A stretch of DNA of 64,000 bases from assembly GCF_030247185.1 (NCBI RefSeq), contig NC_080571.1, positions 233,137,666 to 233,201,665 of the forward strand. Reading direction: 5' to 3'. A program made the position numbers and the translations under genes. This document shows, piece by piece, positions 1 through 11,292 of the stretch (positions are counted from its first letter, which is position 1; each line of letters opens with the position of its first letter). Source of the DNA: Malaya genurostris (Eukaryota > Arthropoda > Insecta > Diptera > Culicidae). Under the pieces are notes generated by a model, which did no database searches, was not told the DNA's origin, and saw only the letters and a list, made by a program, of their open reading frames with translations.

Positions 1-1
1 T

Positions 2-1073
2 GAAGATGATGATGAAGATAACGATAATGATAGCAACACCACGTCACAGTGTGAACAAAATCTCGTTGACTCCTCGTTACCACCAGTTGATCGAAAACAA
101 CAGAAATTATCCGAAATGCAACGAATGAAAGCTAACTGTAAATCAGAAGAGTTGGACCAGTTGAAGAATCGTTGCGAAATACTTGTGAGAGACTGTATTG
201 TTGGATTGTTGGTGCAACTGTCCCTGGAGGATTTTAAAAACATGGAAGAGGAGATGAATCGAGCCGTCTGTTGGTACTTAACTTGTGAACGGTATTGGGA
301 AGATGGGCCCTTGGATCAGCGACCTTTCCCATGGGGACTCGTATTTGTATTGGTGATGGTGCTGTCCTTAGGAGTGTGCCTATGTTACTACATCATCTGG
401 ATTCTATTTGAGTAAGTAGTAGGTTTGCAAACAGATTGTATAAACTTTTGCACTCTTTACCAAAACTATGATCTTTTGAATCGTTTCAACAGTATTTGAA
501 CGCTCTACCTCTCATACTTTTCCCCTTTCGTTCAATGCATTTCTTTACTTTGTGTTGTGAACTGTGTATGTCTCGATGTTAACTCGAACCGAATTCAGCA
601 GTGAAGAACATAGTCCTATGGGTAGTAATCAAATTACGGCGCATCCTAGTCCAACCCACGGGCGACATTATCTACAGCCACAATCGTCAAGCATTTATCA
701 TCTCCAGGATGGTGGTCATTCGGCGACCAGCCTCAACAGCCTTGGGCAGGTATCGAATATGAATTTGGTAACGACGGGCGTTTCGAGCGGTACGGACCTA
801 CAGCACACACCTCAAATTCATGCCACACAAGTACCGTACGGTGATGAAGGCGGCTACGGATATAGCGCGGCGGGAGGATCGAATGCCGTGGTGAACGATG
901 GATCGTCCATCGCTACCACCTCGATTGGTGCCGGTGAATTCAACGAATTGGGCCAGAGCGAACATTACATCTACGTAACCTACCCGCCAGAACTGAAACG
1001 AAGACTACTAGAAAGGTATGGAAGTGACATCTACATGCAACTTTTGCGGAAAGATGCGTACGAATACTATTAG
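2..1073 (+). CDS. Membrane-anchored protein, C-terminal two exons (5' end outside window)
   Basis: Reading is open from base 2 to a GTAAGT donor at 412. It resumes after an AG acceptor at 597-598 and stops at 1071-1073. The phases match: GA before the intron plus C after it make one Asp codon. The segment starts with an acidic Asp/Asn/Glu stretch, then a charged, probably helical region with several Cys. A single hydrophobic segment (about residues 106-132, beginning FPWGLVFVLVMV) can span a membrane. After it come about 155 residues rich in Ser, Gly, His and Gln, and a Tyr-rich C-terminus with YVTYPPELKRRLLERYG and a final YEYY. The topology suggests a single-pass protein with a low-complexity cytoplasmic tail; the conserved-looking end could be a docking or phosphotyrosine site (inference). 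I do not recognise the family. Confidence 0.75.
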
Positions 1074-1314
1074 CGGTTGCCTTCGGTGTCGTATTGTGTG
1101 CTGCCTCTTTTTCTCGTTTTCTATATTCTTGGTTTTAAACTTTTTTTTAACCAGTCGGTTTTATGTAAAATTTGTATTCACGAACAACCCAATTGTAGTA
1201 CCTTTAGATAGGCTCTATAATTCATTGACCAGATGGTACTCAATACTTTTAGTATACGTTGGTATCTGGAATAGTTCTTTTTCAAAAGCGTATAGAAATT
1301 ATTTTTAACATTTA

Positions 1315-2002
1315 CCTTATGATCTAAAAAGAATCGGAATTTTCATTTTAAAATTCCCGCGCTTGTCCAATCGGTAAACTTTTATTCTCTCAATGTTGGC
1401 AACACTTTTATACACATTCTGTCAAATTTTGACGCATATCGTACGATTAGTTTTTGTTTGGCGTCTATACAAAGAAGTTGAAAAATTTTCGTGTGGCGAT
1501 TTTTATAATGGTTGAAAATTTAAGAGATGCCCAACAACACAGCAATCTCTCCAATCGGTACAGAACGATTTTGCAATACGATTTGCTTCGCCGATTCAAT
1601 GTTTTCCTCAGTAACAGATGTTGTTGGGCGGCCAGGGATCTCATCATGATCCAAGCTTGTACGACCACCTTTGAAGCGTTTATACCACTCGTATGCCTGT
1701 GTTTTTCCTAGACACGATTCACCAAAGGCCTTTTCTAACATTTTCAACGTTTCGGAACACTTAAATCCATTTTCAACACAAAATTTGATGCACGCACGTT
1801 GTTCTAAATTTTCATCCATTATAAAAATCGCCACACGAAAATTTTTCAACTTCTTTGTATAGACGCCAAACAAAAACTAATGGTACGATATGCGTCAAAA
1901 TTTGACAGAATGTGTTGCCAACATTGAGAGAATAAAAGTTTACCGATTGGACAAGCGCGGGAATTTTAAAATGAAAATTCCGGTTCTTTTTTGATCATAA
2001 GG
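1315..2002 (-). mobile_element. Fold-back mariner derivative with transposase N-terminus
   Basis: The element is flanked by TA on both sides (1313-1314 and 2003-2004). Its two ends are inverted copies about 180-200 bp long, beginning CCTTATGATC. On the minus strand from 1873 a 117-residue reading frame encodes the start of a mariner transposase, including the helix-turn-helix stretch around KTQAYEWYKRFK and the following EIPGRPTTS linker. The catalytic domain is absent. The left arm is an inverted copy of the 5' end, start-codon region included, so the element is a rearranged snap-back rather than a simple deletion. A related, longer copy lies at 9242-11127. Confidence 0.85.
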
Positions 2003-2564
2003 TACATGATTTTTAAGTTTATCATGACAAATACCGTAAACTTCGTGTTTTACACGTAGTTTGCAAAATTTAATTGAGAGCATAGGAATTGAAGCGAAGA
2101 AAATAAAAACTCGACTCTTCGTCATATCACCAATACATAAAACACATCATCGAACCAGCACAGATTTATTTAACCGTAAATTATTGCATCAGGAACCAGT
2201 CTATCAAAATCTTCTCGCTGTTAATGCACGTCCAAGAAGTGATATAAGTTCAACTTCAACCAGTCGTACAAAGTATCATGTGTTTGTTTAGCGATATTTC
2301 ATTGAAATGCCTTCTGGATTGTGTTCAAAACATCCCAGAAAAGTTCAGTCGCTAGCAGCAATATTGAGAACATATTCATCCAAAACTGTCCATTTTTGCC
2401 TTTTAATTGCATTTATAATTTCCTTTTAATTTATTTCTCGTTGGAAAGAGATGAAAATAAAAAACTTAATTGATGACGATTTTTCCTCATAACATCAGAT
2501 CCAAAAATAATTCGAAATTTTTGAGAAAATACTTAAAAATCAAAGTATCTTCTGATGAATCACT

Positions 2565-2722
2565 CACCCTTATTCAGTATTTCGATCGATTCGCAATATT
2601 TCGAAGGGAGTGTAAATTTTTATATTATATATTTCGATCGAATGATGGTTTTGTTTGGAAAACTTGAGCTTGATCGAGACACAGAATATAAAATTTCGCA
2701 TGCGATCAAAATTCAGAATAAA
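2565..2722. repeat. Degenerate MITE of the CACCC-ATTCTG family
   Basis: The ends read CACCCTTATTCAGTATTTCG and, inverted, ATTCAGAATAA. The inside carries TCGATCGAATG motifs. It is an old relative of the copies at 12695-13047, 27990-28136, 48940-49119 and, more distantly, 50877-51013. Confidence 0.55.
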
Positions 2723-2769
2723 AGTAGCTGGCTGTTTTTGCTTCGAAAACGCTGCGAAACACTCTAATT

Positions 2770-2978
2770 TCGTTTTCGCTTGATGCCAAACCTAAACCAG
2801 TTTCCACCCTAATTGCTGTCAAACCGTTTGTTTGAAGCTAGTTTCGAACGTAGCTTTAACGTTGTTGAACTGAAAATCGAGTCAGTTTCGAGCCTGGTTG
2901 TTATATGTTATTATATGGTGTTTGTTTGATGAAACTATCATGGGTCAGTTTCAGTTTTCTCAAGCGAAAACGACATAA
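2770..2978. repeat. Short inverted-repeat element (CGTTTTCGCTTGA ends)
   Basis: A 13 bp inverted repeat, CGTTTTCGCTTGA at 2770 and TCAAGCGAAAACG near 2978, bounds about 209 bp without coding potential. A diverged copy in opposite orientation lies at about 3418-3556, sharing TTGATGCCAAACC, CAGTTTC and ATTGAACTGAAA-like blocks. Confidence 0.5.
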
Positions 2979-3417
2979 ACCTCAGAGTAGGCCCGATAAC
3001 CATTTGCAGTACTAATTCAGTCTATTTGCGTTGTGGGGACATTTGGTTTAAAGCATGTAATTTTTCACTCAGTAACTTCATTATCTCAGGTGGATGACCT
3101 CTGGTTTGGTGATTTCAAACTGGTCTGAAAATTTTTATGAGCGAACTTTGGATTCAAAAAATAGAAATATAGGTTGTGGCACAGAATAACTCTAAACATG
3201 GTCGTGACAAGGTAGATAATGGGTCATAATATGAGGACAAACAGCACGATGTGAAAATTACGTGCGCTAATACGAGCATCCTAAAAAGTTAATAAAGTGC
3301 GATATTGCATAACTTGTACATTTTTGCGTTTGCCGAGAAAAAGAAAAAAAAACTAGATAGTGTTTGGTTTAGAAACCTACCAAGGGTTTTTAAATGATTT
3401 TTTTTAACCTTAGTTGT

Positions 3418-3556
3418 TGGTGGTGTGAACGAGCCCGACTGATCTGAATTTCAGTTCAATGGCTAGTTAATACTAGTTTCAAGTCTGACATCAAACTAAC
3501 GTTTTGCCAGTAGTTAAAATAGAAACTGTGAGTTGGGTTTGGCATCAAGAGAAAAC
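3418..3556. repeat. Diverged partial copy of the 2770-2978 element, opposite orientation
   Basis: GGTTTGGCATCAAGAGAAAAC at the right side is the reverse complement of the left end of the 2770 element. The inner blocks match imperfectly over about 130 bp. Confidence 0.4.
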
Positions 3557-5940
3557 TGATTTGAAATCTCTTCAGACATGTAGAAACATATTATCGAAAA
3601 TTTTAAAAACTACAGAAGCATAATTTCTAGTCAACTCAAAGGGACAGCTAGAAATAGCAGGACCAAACCCATTTAACACGACGCTGATGGAAGTCTAATA
3701 AAAGTTTGCTAAATTTCAGTTGATGAAATCAAAAATCATCAATTCGCTCAGTATTGTTAAATTTGTACATCGAGTTTTTCACCTAATTAACTGTCCAAGG
3801 ATCGCAACAAACGTTATTCTGACAAATTGATTGTATATCAATCGTAAAAATCGATTCCAATGTTGCAATTGATTTAACCTCCATCGTCAGACTTTCAAGC
3901 AAGTGAAATAGCAACTATAGTTGCAGAATTAATGCAACCTCTTGTCTGACATTTTCATTGGAAAACAATGTGCAAAAATATAAAACTACCTGTTGACAAG
4001 TGATAAAATTTGTTAGTTATGTTAGAATTGCATGACCAGTAACATTTATAACTACCGTAGTGACATTTTCCTGATAAACTCATCTCAGACTGTTTTAGAT
4101 AGTTATACCTTGCAATATCGGCTAACTCATCCCATAGTTGTATTTGTGTGGTAGTTACCTAGTTTGTACTTCTTGAACTACTTTTCATTATTTATTAACA
4201 ACAGTGATTTCCCAATTTCCTCTGTCGATGTATAGGAACTCATCATCTTTTCTAAGAAACTCCAAATAGGTGGTATTTGAGGGATTTGAACGCCAATCCG
4301 CCGCATGCTACACCACTCTGCTATGCAACTATCTGTTCTCAAACTTTTGCATTCTGTCAAATTGTCCTGTACGTCACATGAGTGAAAAATCAGTGTCTTC
4401 TAGAATCCAACAAACCAGAAAAAAACAATTAATCTAGTTAGTAAATCAAACATTTCTTGTTCTTTTTTTCTTGTTTCATTGGCTTTCTTTTCATCCTTTA
4501 GCTGCTACAATAGAACGACCCGTCTATGAAATTAGATTGAGATTTACAGTAGGAATCAATCTGATTGATTAAGTAAATTTGAAATCACTTACATAGGATT
4601 ACTACACAACCTGCTAGTAGTAGAACAGCTGTGAAATAAATACAAAAAAACACTTAATACTGACCCAGGACTGTAGGAATAGATGTAAAAACTTAAATAC
4701 ATACTCAACAAAACATAGCAGATTTGTAAAAAAAAACAAGACAGACAGTTTGACGGAATGTCACAAGACAGTGTAGAATGCTTTTAATGAAAGAAAGTTT
4801 CCATAACGCGAGGCTTTTGCGAATATCTTAAAGAAAACAAGAATCGAAGAACTGCAAAACGAGAGTGAATTAAACTGCACAAAAATAGTTTTCATAATTT
4901 TAGCACGTTTGAAATATTTTTATTTGTAGATGAATTAGAAATTCCTATGAATTCATAGTTTCTATTTTGTAATTTTCTAACGTTTGTTGAATGAAAGCTA
5001 TAGTTCATTATGAAATAGAATTTTGTAGAACATAAACAATAAGACCAAGCTGAAAAGCCCACGTTGGTTTAGTTATTACGAACTGTCCAAAGTTCAGTTA
5101 TTTTAAAACTATAAAGTACAAAGAAATTGCTAGTAATTCAGATAAGGACTCTCATTCTCGAAATTCGCTTCAAAATAGGAATAGCAAGTATCTTCGTATG
5201 ACTTCATAAAGACAACAAAAAGAGTCATTGATCAGGCTAATTATATCGCCATGCCAGCCCAAAATAAAATGTACGATTCACGAGAAATGGATAATCACTC
5301 TATTCCCCTTTTTGTATAGGAAAACATGCAAACCAAGTGCATTTTTCTCATTAGAGGCTTTTCCTAACCCTTCACTTTGATGACATATTTGACGAAATAA
5401 AATGATGCGATAGTAAAATTATAGCGAAATTTAAATCTAACAAATTCTTGTACTACGAAAGTTACTAATCTATTGAGATACAAGTGGCAGAATTAATATA
5501 ACAACAGAATAAACAGAATTTATAAAACAAACTCTTCAATGCGTTTCTCTTTGGATTTGTAGAATATCCGAAAACTCATAGAAAAAACCTGTAAATCCAC
5601 CTAGTGCTGTGATGATGCCTTTCTCATATAATTCATACTGTTATAAATATCACTGTAGAATTTCTCTAGAAACTTCAAAGTTTCAAAAATTGATACGAAC
5701 GGAAAAGCGATGATGGGTACAGTTACCTTCCGAACAACAAGTGCTACGATCCTGCAAACTAATCCGAGCATGCAACCAGCTTATCTCCATTAGCTGCCTA
5801 TGCAGGCTTGAAGTAGCCTTTATTCAAATTAATTTATTCACCCTCTTTCTTGTTCACAACCCCATGCGGTACGTTAGAAAGTATGTCAGATGGGAATTAA
5901 TTTTCTTCTCTGCATTTTTCGTCGTCACATAGGAGGGAGA
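3557..5940. other. Gene-free AT-rich stretch
   Basis: No exon-like or conserved reading frame is seen. The only recognisable pieces are a tRNA-like Pol III promoter remnant at 4278-4330, listed separately, and a fragment at 5594-5630 of the abundant repeat carrying CCACCTAGTG and CCTTTCTCATATA. Confidence 0.6.
4278..4330 (-). repeat. tRNA-derived SINE remnant or tRNA pseudogene
   Basis: On the minus strand TAGCAGAGTGG fits the A-box consensus exactly, and GTTCAAATCC about 30 nt later fits the B box. The flanking sequence does not form a tRNA acceptor or T stem, so a functional tRNA is unlikely. It differs from the two SINE families elsewhere in the window. Confidence 0.45.
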
Positions 5941-5959
5941 TATGAAAGGTAACATATGT

Positions 5960-6130
5960 AATCAATGGCGTATCTACGGCGTTGGGTGCGAAGGAGGCGG
6001 TCGTCCCGGGCGCAACGTGTTTGGGGGCGGCCAAACAACTTTCGGTGGGATGGTGAAATGAAGGAGCCATTTTTTTTGCTCGCTAAACCAATCTTACAAT
6101 CATATTTTGCCCCGGGCGATAATTATCCAT
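5960..6130. repeat. Possible hAT-type element fragment
   Basis: Contains GGCGTATCTACGGCG, GTCCCGGGCGCAACG, GGGGGCGGCC and CCCCGGGCGATAATTATCC. These GC-rich, palindromic pieces in an AT-rich background resemble terminal parts of hAT elements as I remember them. No transposase is visible. A similar CCGGGCCCCCC/GGGCCCGGGG patch lies at 8520-8560. Confidence 0.3.
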
Positions 6131-6352
6131 TATTTTATTAATTATCCATTAAATTAATAAAATTGGTATTCGAGAGGGCACCTAACGATAGCTAATTCCC
6201 TCTGATTAACATTTCCTATACATTATGTGGACTTGTATCCCCACTTATTGGACTGCTAAACGACAGTATACATTTACAACAGACGGAACTCGAATTCAAA
6301 TGAAATTTTGATAGACACCTAGTGACTACATAGCCTTTCATTTGAGTCCTTA

Positions 6353-7738
6353 CCTTACCTTACCTAACAGCTATAGGCCTGGGGTGTCCTTTGCTGTATC
6401 AAGCATACGTCTCCACATAACTCGGTCCATGGCTGCTCGTCGCCAGCCACTCAAGGCACGGATGCTTCTGAGATCACCCTCCACTTGATCGATCCACCTT
6501 GCTCGCTGCGCTCCTTTTCTTCTTGTACCAGTCGGATTAGATTCAAGAACCATTTTCACTGGGCTGTCGTCCGACATCCTTATGACATGCCCAGATGGTC
6601 CTCAGTACCTTTCTTTCGAAAACACTGAGGGCACGTTGGTCCTCTGCCAGCATAGTCCAGGTCTCGTGGCCATAGAGAACAACCGGTCTAATGAGCGTTT
6701 TGTAGATGGTCAATTTCGTGCGGTGGCGTACTTTTCTCGATCGGAGGGTTCTTCTGAGTCCAAAGTACGCACGATTCCCTGCCAAAATACGTCTCTGTAT
6801 TTCTCTGCTGGTGTCATTATCGGCGGTCACCAGTGAGCCCAAATACACGAACTCGTCTACCACCTCGATATCGTCACCGTCTATCAATATTCGTGGTGGG
6901 AGGCATAGTGTTTCTTCTCTAGAGCCTCTTCCTCTTATGTATTTTGTTTTCGACGCATTTATGGCCAGTCCGATACGCCTAGCTTCAGCTTTCAGTCCGA
7001 TGTAGGTTTCATCATCTTCTCAAGGTTACGTGTCACAATATCAATATCGTCAGCGAAGCCAAAAAGTTGTACGGACTTTCGGAAGATCCTGCCACTCGTG
7101 TCGATCCTCGCTCTTCGAATCACACCTTCCAGGGCAATATTGAACAAGATACAGGAAAGTCCATCACCTTGGCGTAGCCCTCTCCGAGATTCGACTCGAG
7201 AGCGTCCCAGATACTCGGACGTAGCACATCACTCTATCTATCGTTGCTTTGACCAATCGCGTTAGTTTATCCGGGAAACCGTATTCGTGCATTATCTGCC
7301 ATAGCTGTTCTCGATCGATTGTGTCGTATGCCGCTTTGAAGTCAATGAATAGGTGATGCGTGGGTACGTTGTATTCACGACACTTCTGGAGTACTTGTCT
7401 TATCGCGAATATGTGATCCGTAGTGGCGCGAGCTCCAGTAAATCCCGCTTGGTACGGCCCTACGAATTCCTTAGCTATTGGCGATAGACGACGGCAAAGG
7501 ATTTGGGAGAGTACCTTGTAGGCGGCGTTCAGCAATGTGATTGCGCGGTAATTGCAACAGTCGAGCTTATCGCCCTTTTTGTAGACGGGACAAACCACTC
7601 CATCCATCCATTCCTGCGGTAGAATCTCCTCCTCCCAAATCTTAGAAATCATCCAGTGCAACGCTCTAGCCAGTGCCTCACCTCCATTTTTGAGCAGCTC
7701 GCCTGGCAAACTGGTCATTGCCCGCGGCTTTGTTGTTC
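6353..7738 (-). mobile_element. RTE-clade non-LTR retrotransposon, 5'-truncated (copy 1)
   Basis: Read on the minus strand, the copy starts abruptly near 7738 inside the reverse transcriptase (RNNKAAGNDQ...). It contains the palm region with FIDFKAAYDTIDREQLW, then the C-terminal region with RPVVLYGHETWTMLAEDQRA, and ends at DTAKDTPGL followed by a TAAGG-repeat tail. The catalytic FADDID box lies in a frame-disrupted part near 7050. About 115 nt are missing near 6590 compared with copy 2, which joins RTI to unrelated residues. Several frameshifts make it inactive. The 5' truncation and short-repeat tail are typical of RTE/JAM-like insertions. Confidence 0.85.
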
Positions 7739-9023
7739 CTGAGGGGAAAAGTGGGACCCTAATGGTAATGGCCCAAAATTTTTCAATTTGGTGCGGTCAA
7801 CTTCCTGCTATGGATGATGGTTTCTGAAACCTAGAGCGTTATGAAATCACTTTTTGAACTTAGGTATTGAAAAAATCAATTGAATCATCCGCAAAAAGCT
7901 TATTTCCCTTGCAATGAGAACATCTTCAATTTTCAGTAAGTTTTATGACAAAATTTTATATGAATAGGGTTTTTATACCAAAAGGCATCAAATTACTATT
8001 CGCAAAATTATTTGGAAAATTACTCGACCTTTAATAAGCGAATAAGGATAAATCGAACAGGGTTTGAAATCACTTTGGCTCTAAAGAAAATATTGTGGCA
8101 GAAAAAATAGATTGGGAATTTAAAGAAAAGTGTGTCATCTGCAATATTGACACTGTAAAACAAATTTTGAGAACGAAGTATGAATTGTCAAGTTATTTGC
8201 TTTAAGTACTTATTGTTCATGGAACTTTATGTTGAAAAATATCCCATGATGGAGGAGGGGGGGGGTTAACAACCCCAGTCATCCCCCCTCCCCCTGAAGA
8301 AAAATAAAATAATAAAATAGAGCCATAGTTCTCATAGAAGCGCAAGGATGTAAAAATAAAATGCGGAAAAGTGAGATGTGAAAAGGGTTAAAGGAAAAGG
8401 CGCAAATCTCCAAATAACTAGGGGAACGTGCTGTTTGTGCATGGTATGACGCATCCGGGAATATTTGGTTTATGGAATATTTTTTATTGTAAAGAATGAA
8501 AAACACTCAAATTTTGAAATTTCCGGGCCCCCCTGAAAAAGTTTGGGCCCGGGGAGAATCTGAACGCCTTTTTTCCAGAATATTATGTCACGATTTGAAA
8601 CATACACAAATAAGTTGGAATGCCACACCGTCAATTAGAATACGTCGGTATTGCTTGTACATCGTTGCATATTACACAGCGGCGGCCTCTTGCAAGCAAA
8701 CCTTTAATCCATCCGTTCGCTCGGTTTACCCCCGTATACCAAATGGTCGTAAGCAAAAAGACTTTTATGCTAAATGACCGTATGTCAAATAAACTTTATG
8801 GAAATGGTGTTAACTCGAAATGACATTTATGCCAATTGACCTTTTGCCTACTGACCGAGTCGTCAAATGGTGAGATAATTAAGTCCTCACAAGTTCCTAT
8901 CTCATGCCTCCCCGAGCGTCTATGATGACAGACATTTGGTCAATAGAACGGCGTCGACTGGGTGCTATCGCCTTCTGCGTTAGTAGCAGAATGAGAGGGT
9001 GCAAAATGGCTTGGTAATACTGT
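7739..9023. other. Gene-free stretch with degenerate repeats
   Basis: No credible gene. At 8720-8870 there are imperfect repeats of AAATGACCG / GTCAAATGG type. They resemble arrays at 17915-18405 and 25095-25175 and look like the inner part of an old inverted-repeat element. Confidence 0.5.
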
Positions 9024-9060
9024 TATAATCATTATTATTGTTACTATTTTAATTATTTTA

Positions 9061-9103
<43 letters not shown>

Positions 9104-9127
9104 TATTATAATTATTATTATTATTAA
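9024..9127. repeat. (ATT)n microsatellite
   Basis: About 100 bp of mainly TAT/TTA trinucleotide repeat with a few interruptions. Confidence 0.9.
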
Positions 9128-9801
9128 AAACGAAATATTATATTTCCTGCAGTACTGCGACGAAAAAAGAGAATAACTTACACTGCGACATCAACTGTTA
9201 TACATTGTTTCATATCATATTCTTTCATATATTATACTATACCTTATGATCAAAAAAATCAAAAAACCGGAAAATTTCAATTTTTAATAAATTTCTTCAT
9301 TATCGCCTTCAAAGTACTCTCCTCCTGCGGCAATACATGCATGCCAACGCTTGATCCAATTTTCCATACAAGTTTTATAGGCCGCCGAAGGTATGGCCTT
9401 TAGTTCACGCAGCGAATTCTCTTTTATGGTCTCTATGGTCTCAAAACACGTTCCCCGCAATGGCAATTTGAGTCTGGGGAAGAGGAAAAAGTCACACGGG
9501 GCCATATCTGGAGAGTACGGTGCTTGGTTGATGATATTGGTTGAGTTTTTGACCAAAAACTGCGACACAACCAACGCTGTGTGAGCCGGCGCATTATCGT
9601 GAAGTTCAGCTTTTTTGGCACCAGCCGAGAAGCGACGCGTTTCAAACCCAAAACATCAGTTAAAATGTGTTCGGCTGATCCATATGAGATGCCCAACAAC
9701 ACAGCAATCTCTTTAATCGGTACAGAACGATTTTACAACACGATTTGCTTCGCCGATTTAATGTTTTCTTCAGTAACAGAGGTTGTTGGGCGGCCATGGA
9801 T

Positions 9802-10271
9802 CCCACTTAGAAAAAAACGTTCAACTGTGGTCCTTCATTGGTCCAATACGTTGGATCATTGGTCCAATGAAAGTCCAATCAATCGTTCAACGGGAGGCCA
9901 ACACGGGACCTTCGTTTGCCGATTTTGAAACAGACCGTTAAACCGAATATTATTTTTTTCGTTCAACAAACCCGGCAGAGCGAGGTCCATTGTTGAGCCA
10001 TTTATAACATGAGGAGTTGGAGCCCCGTTGGACTAGTTTTACTGCAGAATTTCTGAAGTTTTCTCCACCTATTTGTTTAAACTAACAATACATACCTGCA
10101 CAATACTTCTACTTCACTTCTAATTTTCTTTCTATGTAAAGGTAACACTTAATTTTCACACTATTTTTGCAAGAGAAAAAACAACAACAAACCGTTCCAG
10201 CAAATTGAACGAATATTTCGTGCAATATGTCGTTCAACAAACCAACAAAATTGAACGGCCTTCTGAGAGGG
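9802..10271 (+). mobile_element. MITE, copy A of an inverted pair
   Basis: 470 bp with imperfect inverted ends CCCACTTAGAA and CCCTCTCAGAA. It splits the mariner where the 1315-2002 copy reads GGGATCTCATC. No coding potential. It is rich in GTTCAAC/GTTGAAC motifs and nearly identical in reverse orientation to 10344-10833. Confidence 0.8.
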
Positions 10272-10343
10272 ATCTCATCATGATCCAAGCTTGTACGACC
10301 ACCTTTGAAGCGTTTATACCACTCGTATGCCTGTGTTTTCCTA

Positions 10344-10833
10344 CCCTCTCAGCAGGCCGTTCAATTTTGTTGATTTTTGAGCGCTTGTTGAACGATATAT
10401 TGCACGAAAGATTCGTTCAATTTGCTGGAACGGTTTGTTGTTGTTTTTTCTCTTGCAAAAATAGTGTGAAAATTAAGTGTTACCTTAACATAGATAGGAA
10501 ATTTGTTGTTATTCTACGTGAAGTAGAAGTATTGTGCAGGTATGTATTGTTTGTTTAAACAAATAAGTGAGAAAAACTTCAGAAATTCTGCAGTATAACT
10601 AGTCCAACGGGGCTCCAACTCCTCATTTTAAAAATGGCTCAACAATGGACCTCTGTCTGCCGGGTTTGTTGAACGAAAAAAATGGCATTCGGTTCAACGG
10701 TCTGTTTCAAAATCGGCAAACGAAGGTCCCGTGTTGGCCTCCCGTTGAACGATTGATTGGACTTTCATTGGACCAATGATTCAACGTATTGGACCAATGA
10801 AGGACCAGCGTTGAACGTTTTTTTCTAAGTGGG
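10344..10833 (-). mobile_element. MITE, copy B of an inverted pair
   Basis: 490 bp, ends CCCTCTCAGCA and (inverted) CCCACTTAGAA, with TA on both sides (10342-10343 and 10834-10835). It is the reverse complement of copy A apart from small indels and substitutions. A diverged fragment of the family occurs at about 49128-49200. Confidence 0.8.
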
Positions 10834-11127
10834 TAGACACGATTCACCAAAGGCCTTTTCTAACATTTTCAACGTTTCGGAACACTTAAATCCAGTTGCA
10901 ACACAAAATTTGATGCACGCACGTTGTTCTAAATTTTCATCCATTATAAAAATCGCCACACGAAAATTTTTCAACTTCTTTGTATAGACGCCAAACAAAA
11001 ACTAATCGTACGATATGCGTCAAAATTTGACAGAATGTGTATAAAAGATTTGCCAACATTGAGAGAATAAAAGTTTACCGATTGGACAAGCGCGGGAGTT
11101 TTAAAATGAAAATTCCGGTTCTTTTTG

Positions 11128-11240
11128 CCTTTCTCATATAGAAAGGTTATGCAATCACTTGAAAAACCGACTAGTGAAAATTAGCCCGGAGGGCCAAGTG
11201 TCATATACCATTCGACTCAGTTCATGGAGCTGAGCAATGT

Positions 11241-11292
<52 letters not shown>

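Larger units (their letters stand above)
9242..11127 (-). mobile_element. Mariner element (same family as 1315-2002), decayed and interrupted
   Basis: The left end CCTTATGATC follows a TA. On the minus strand the right part encodes the transposase start and the left part the C-terminal catalytic region with APYSPDMAPCDFFLFPRLK, which includes the third-acidic-residue region of mariners. Frames are broken between. Two copies of one MITE (9802-10271 and 10344-10833) sit inside it, 72 bp of mariner apart. The right terminus is cut after GGTTCTTTTT and abuts another repeat at 11128. Confidence 0.85.
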
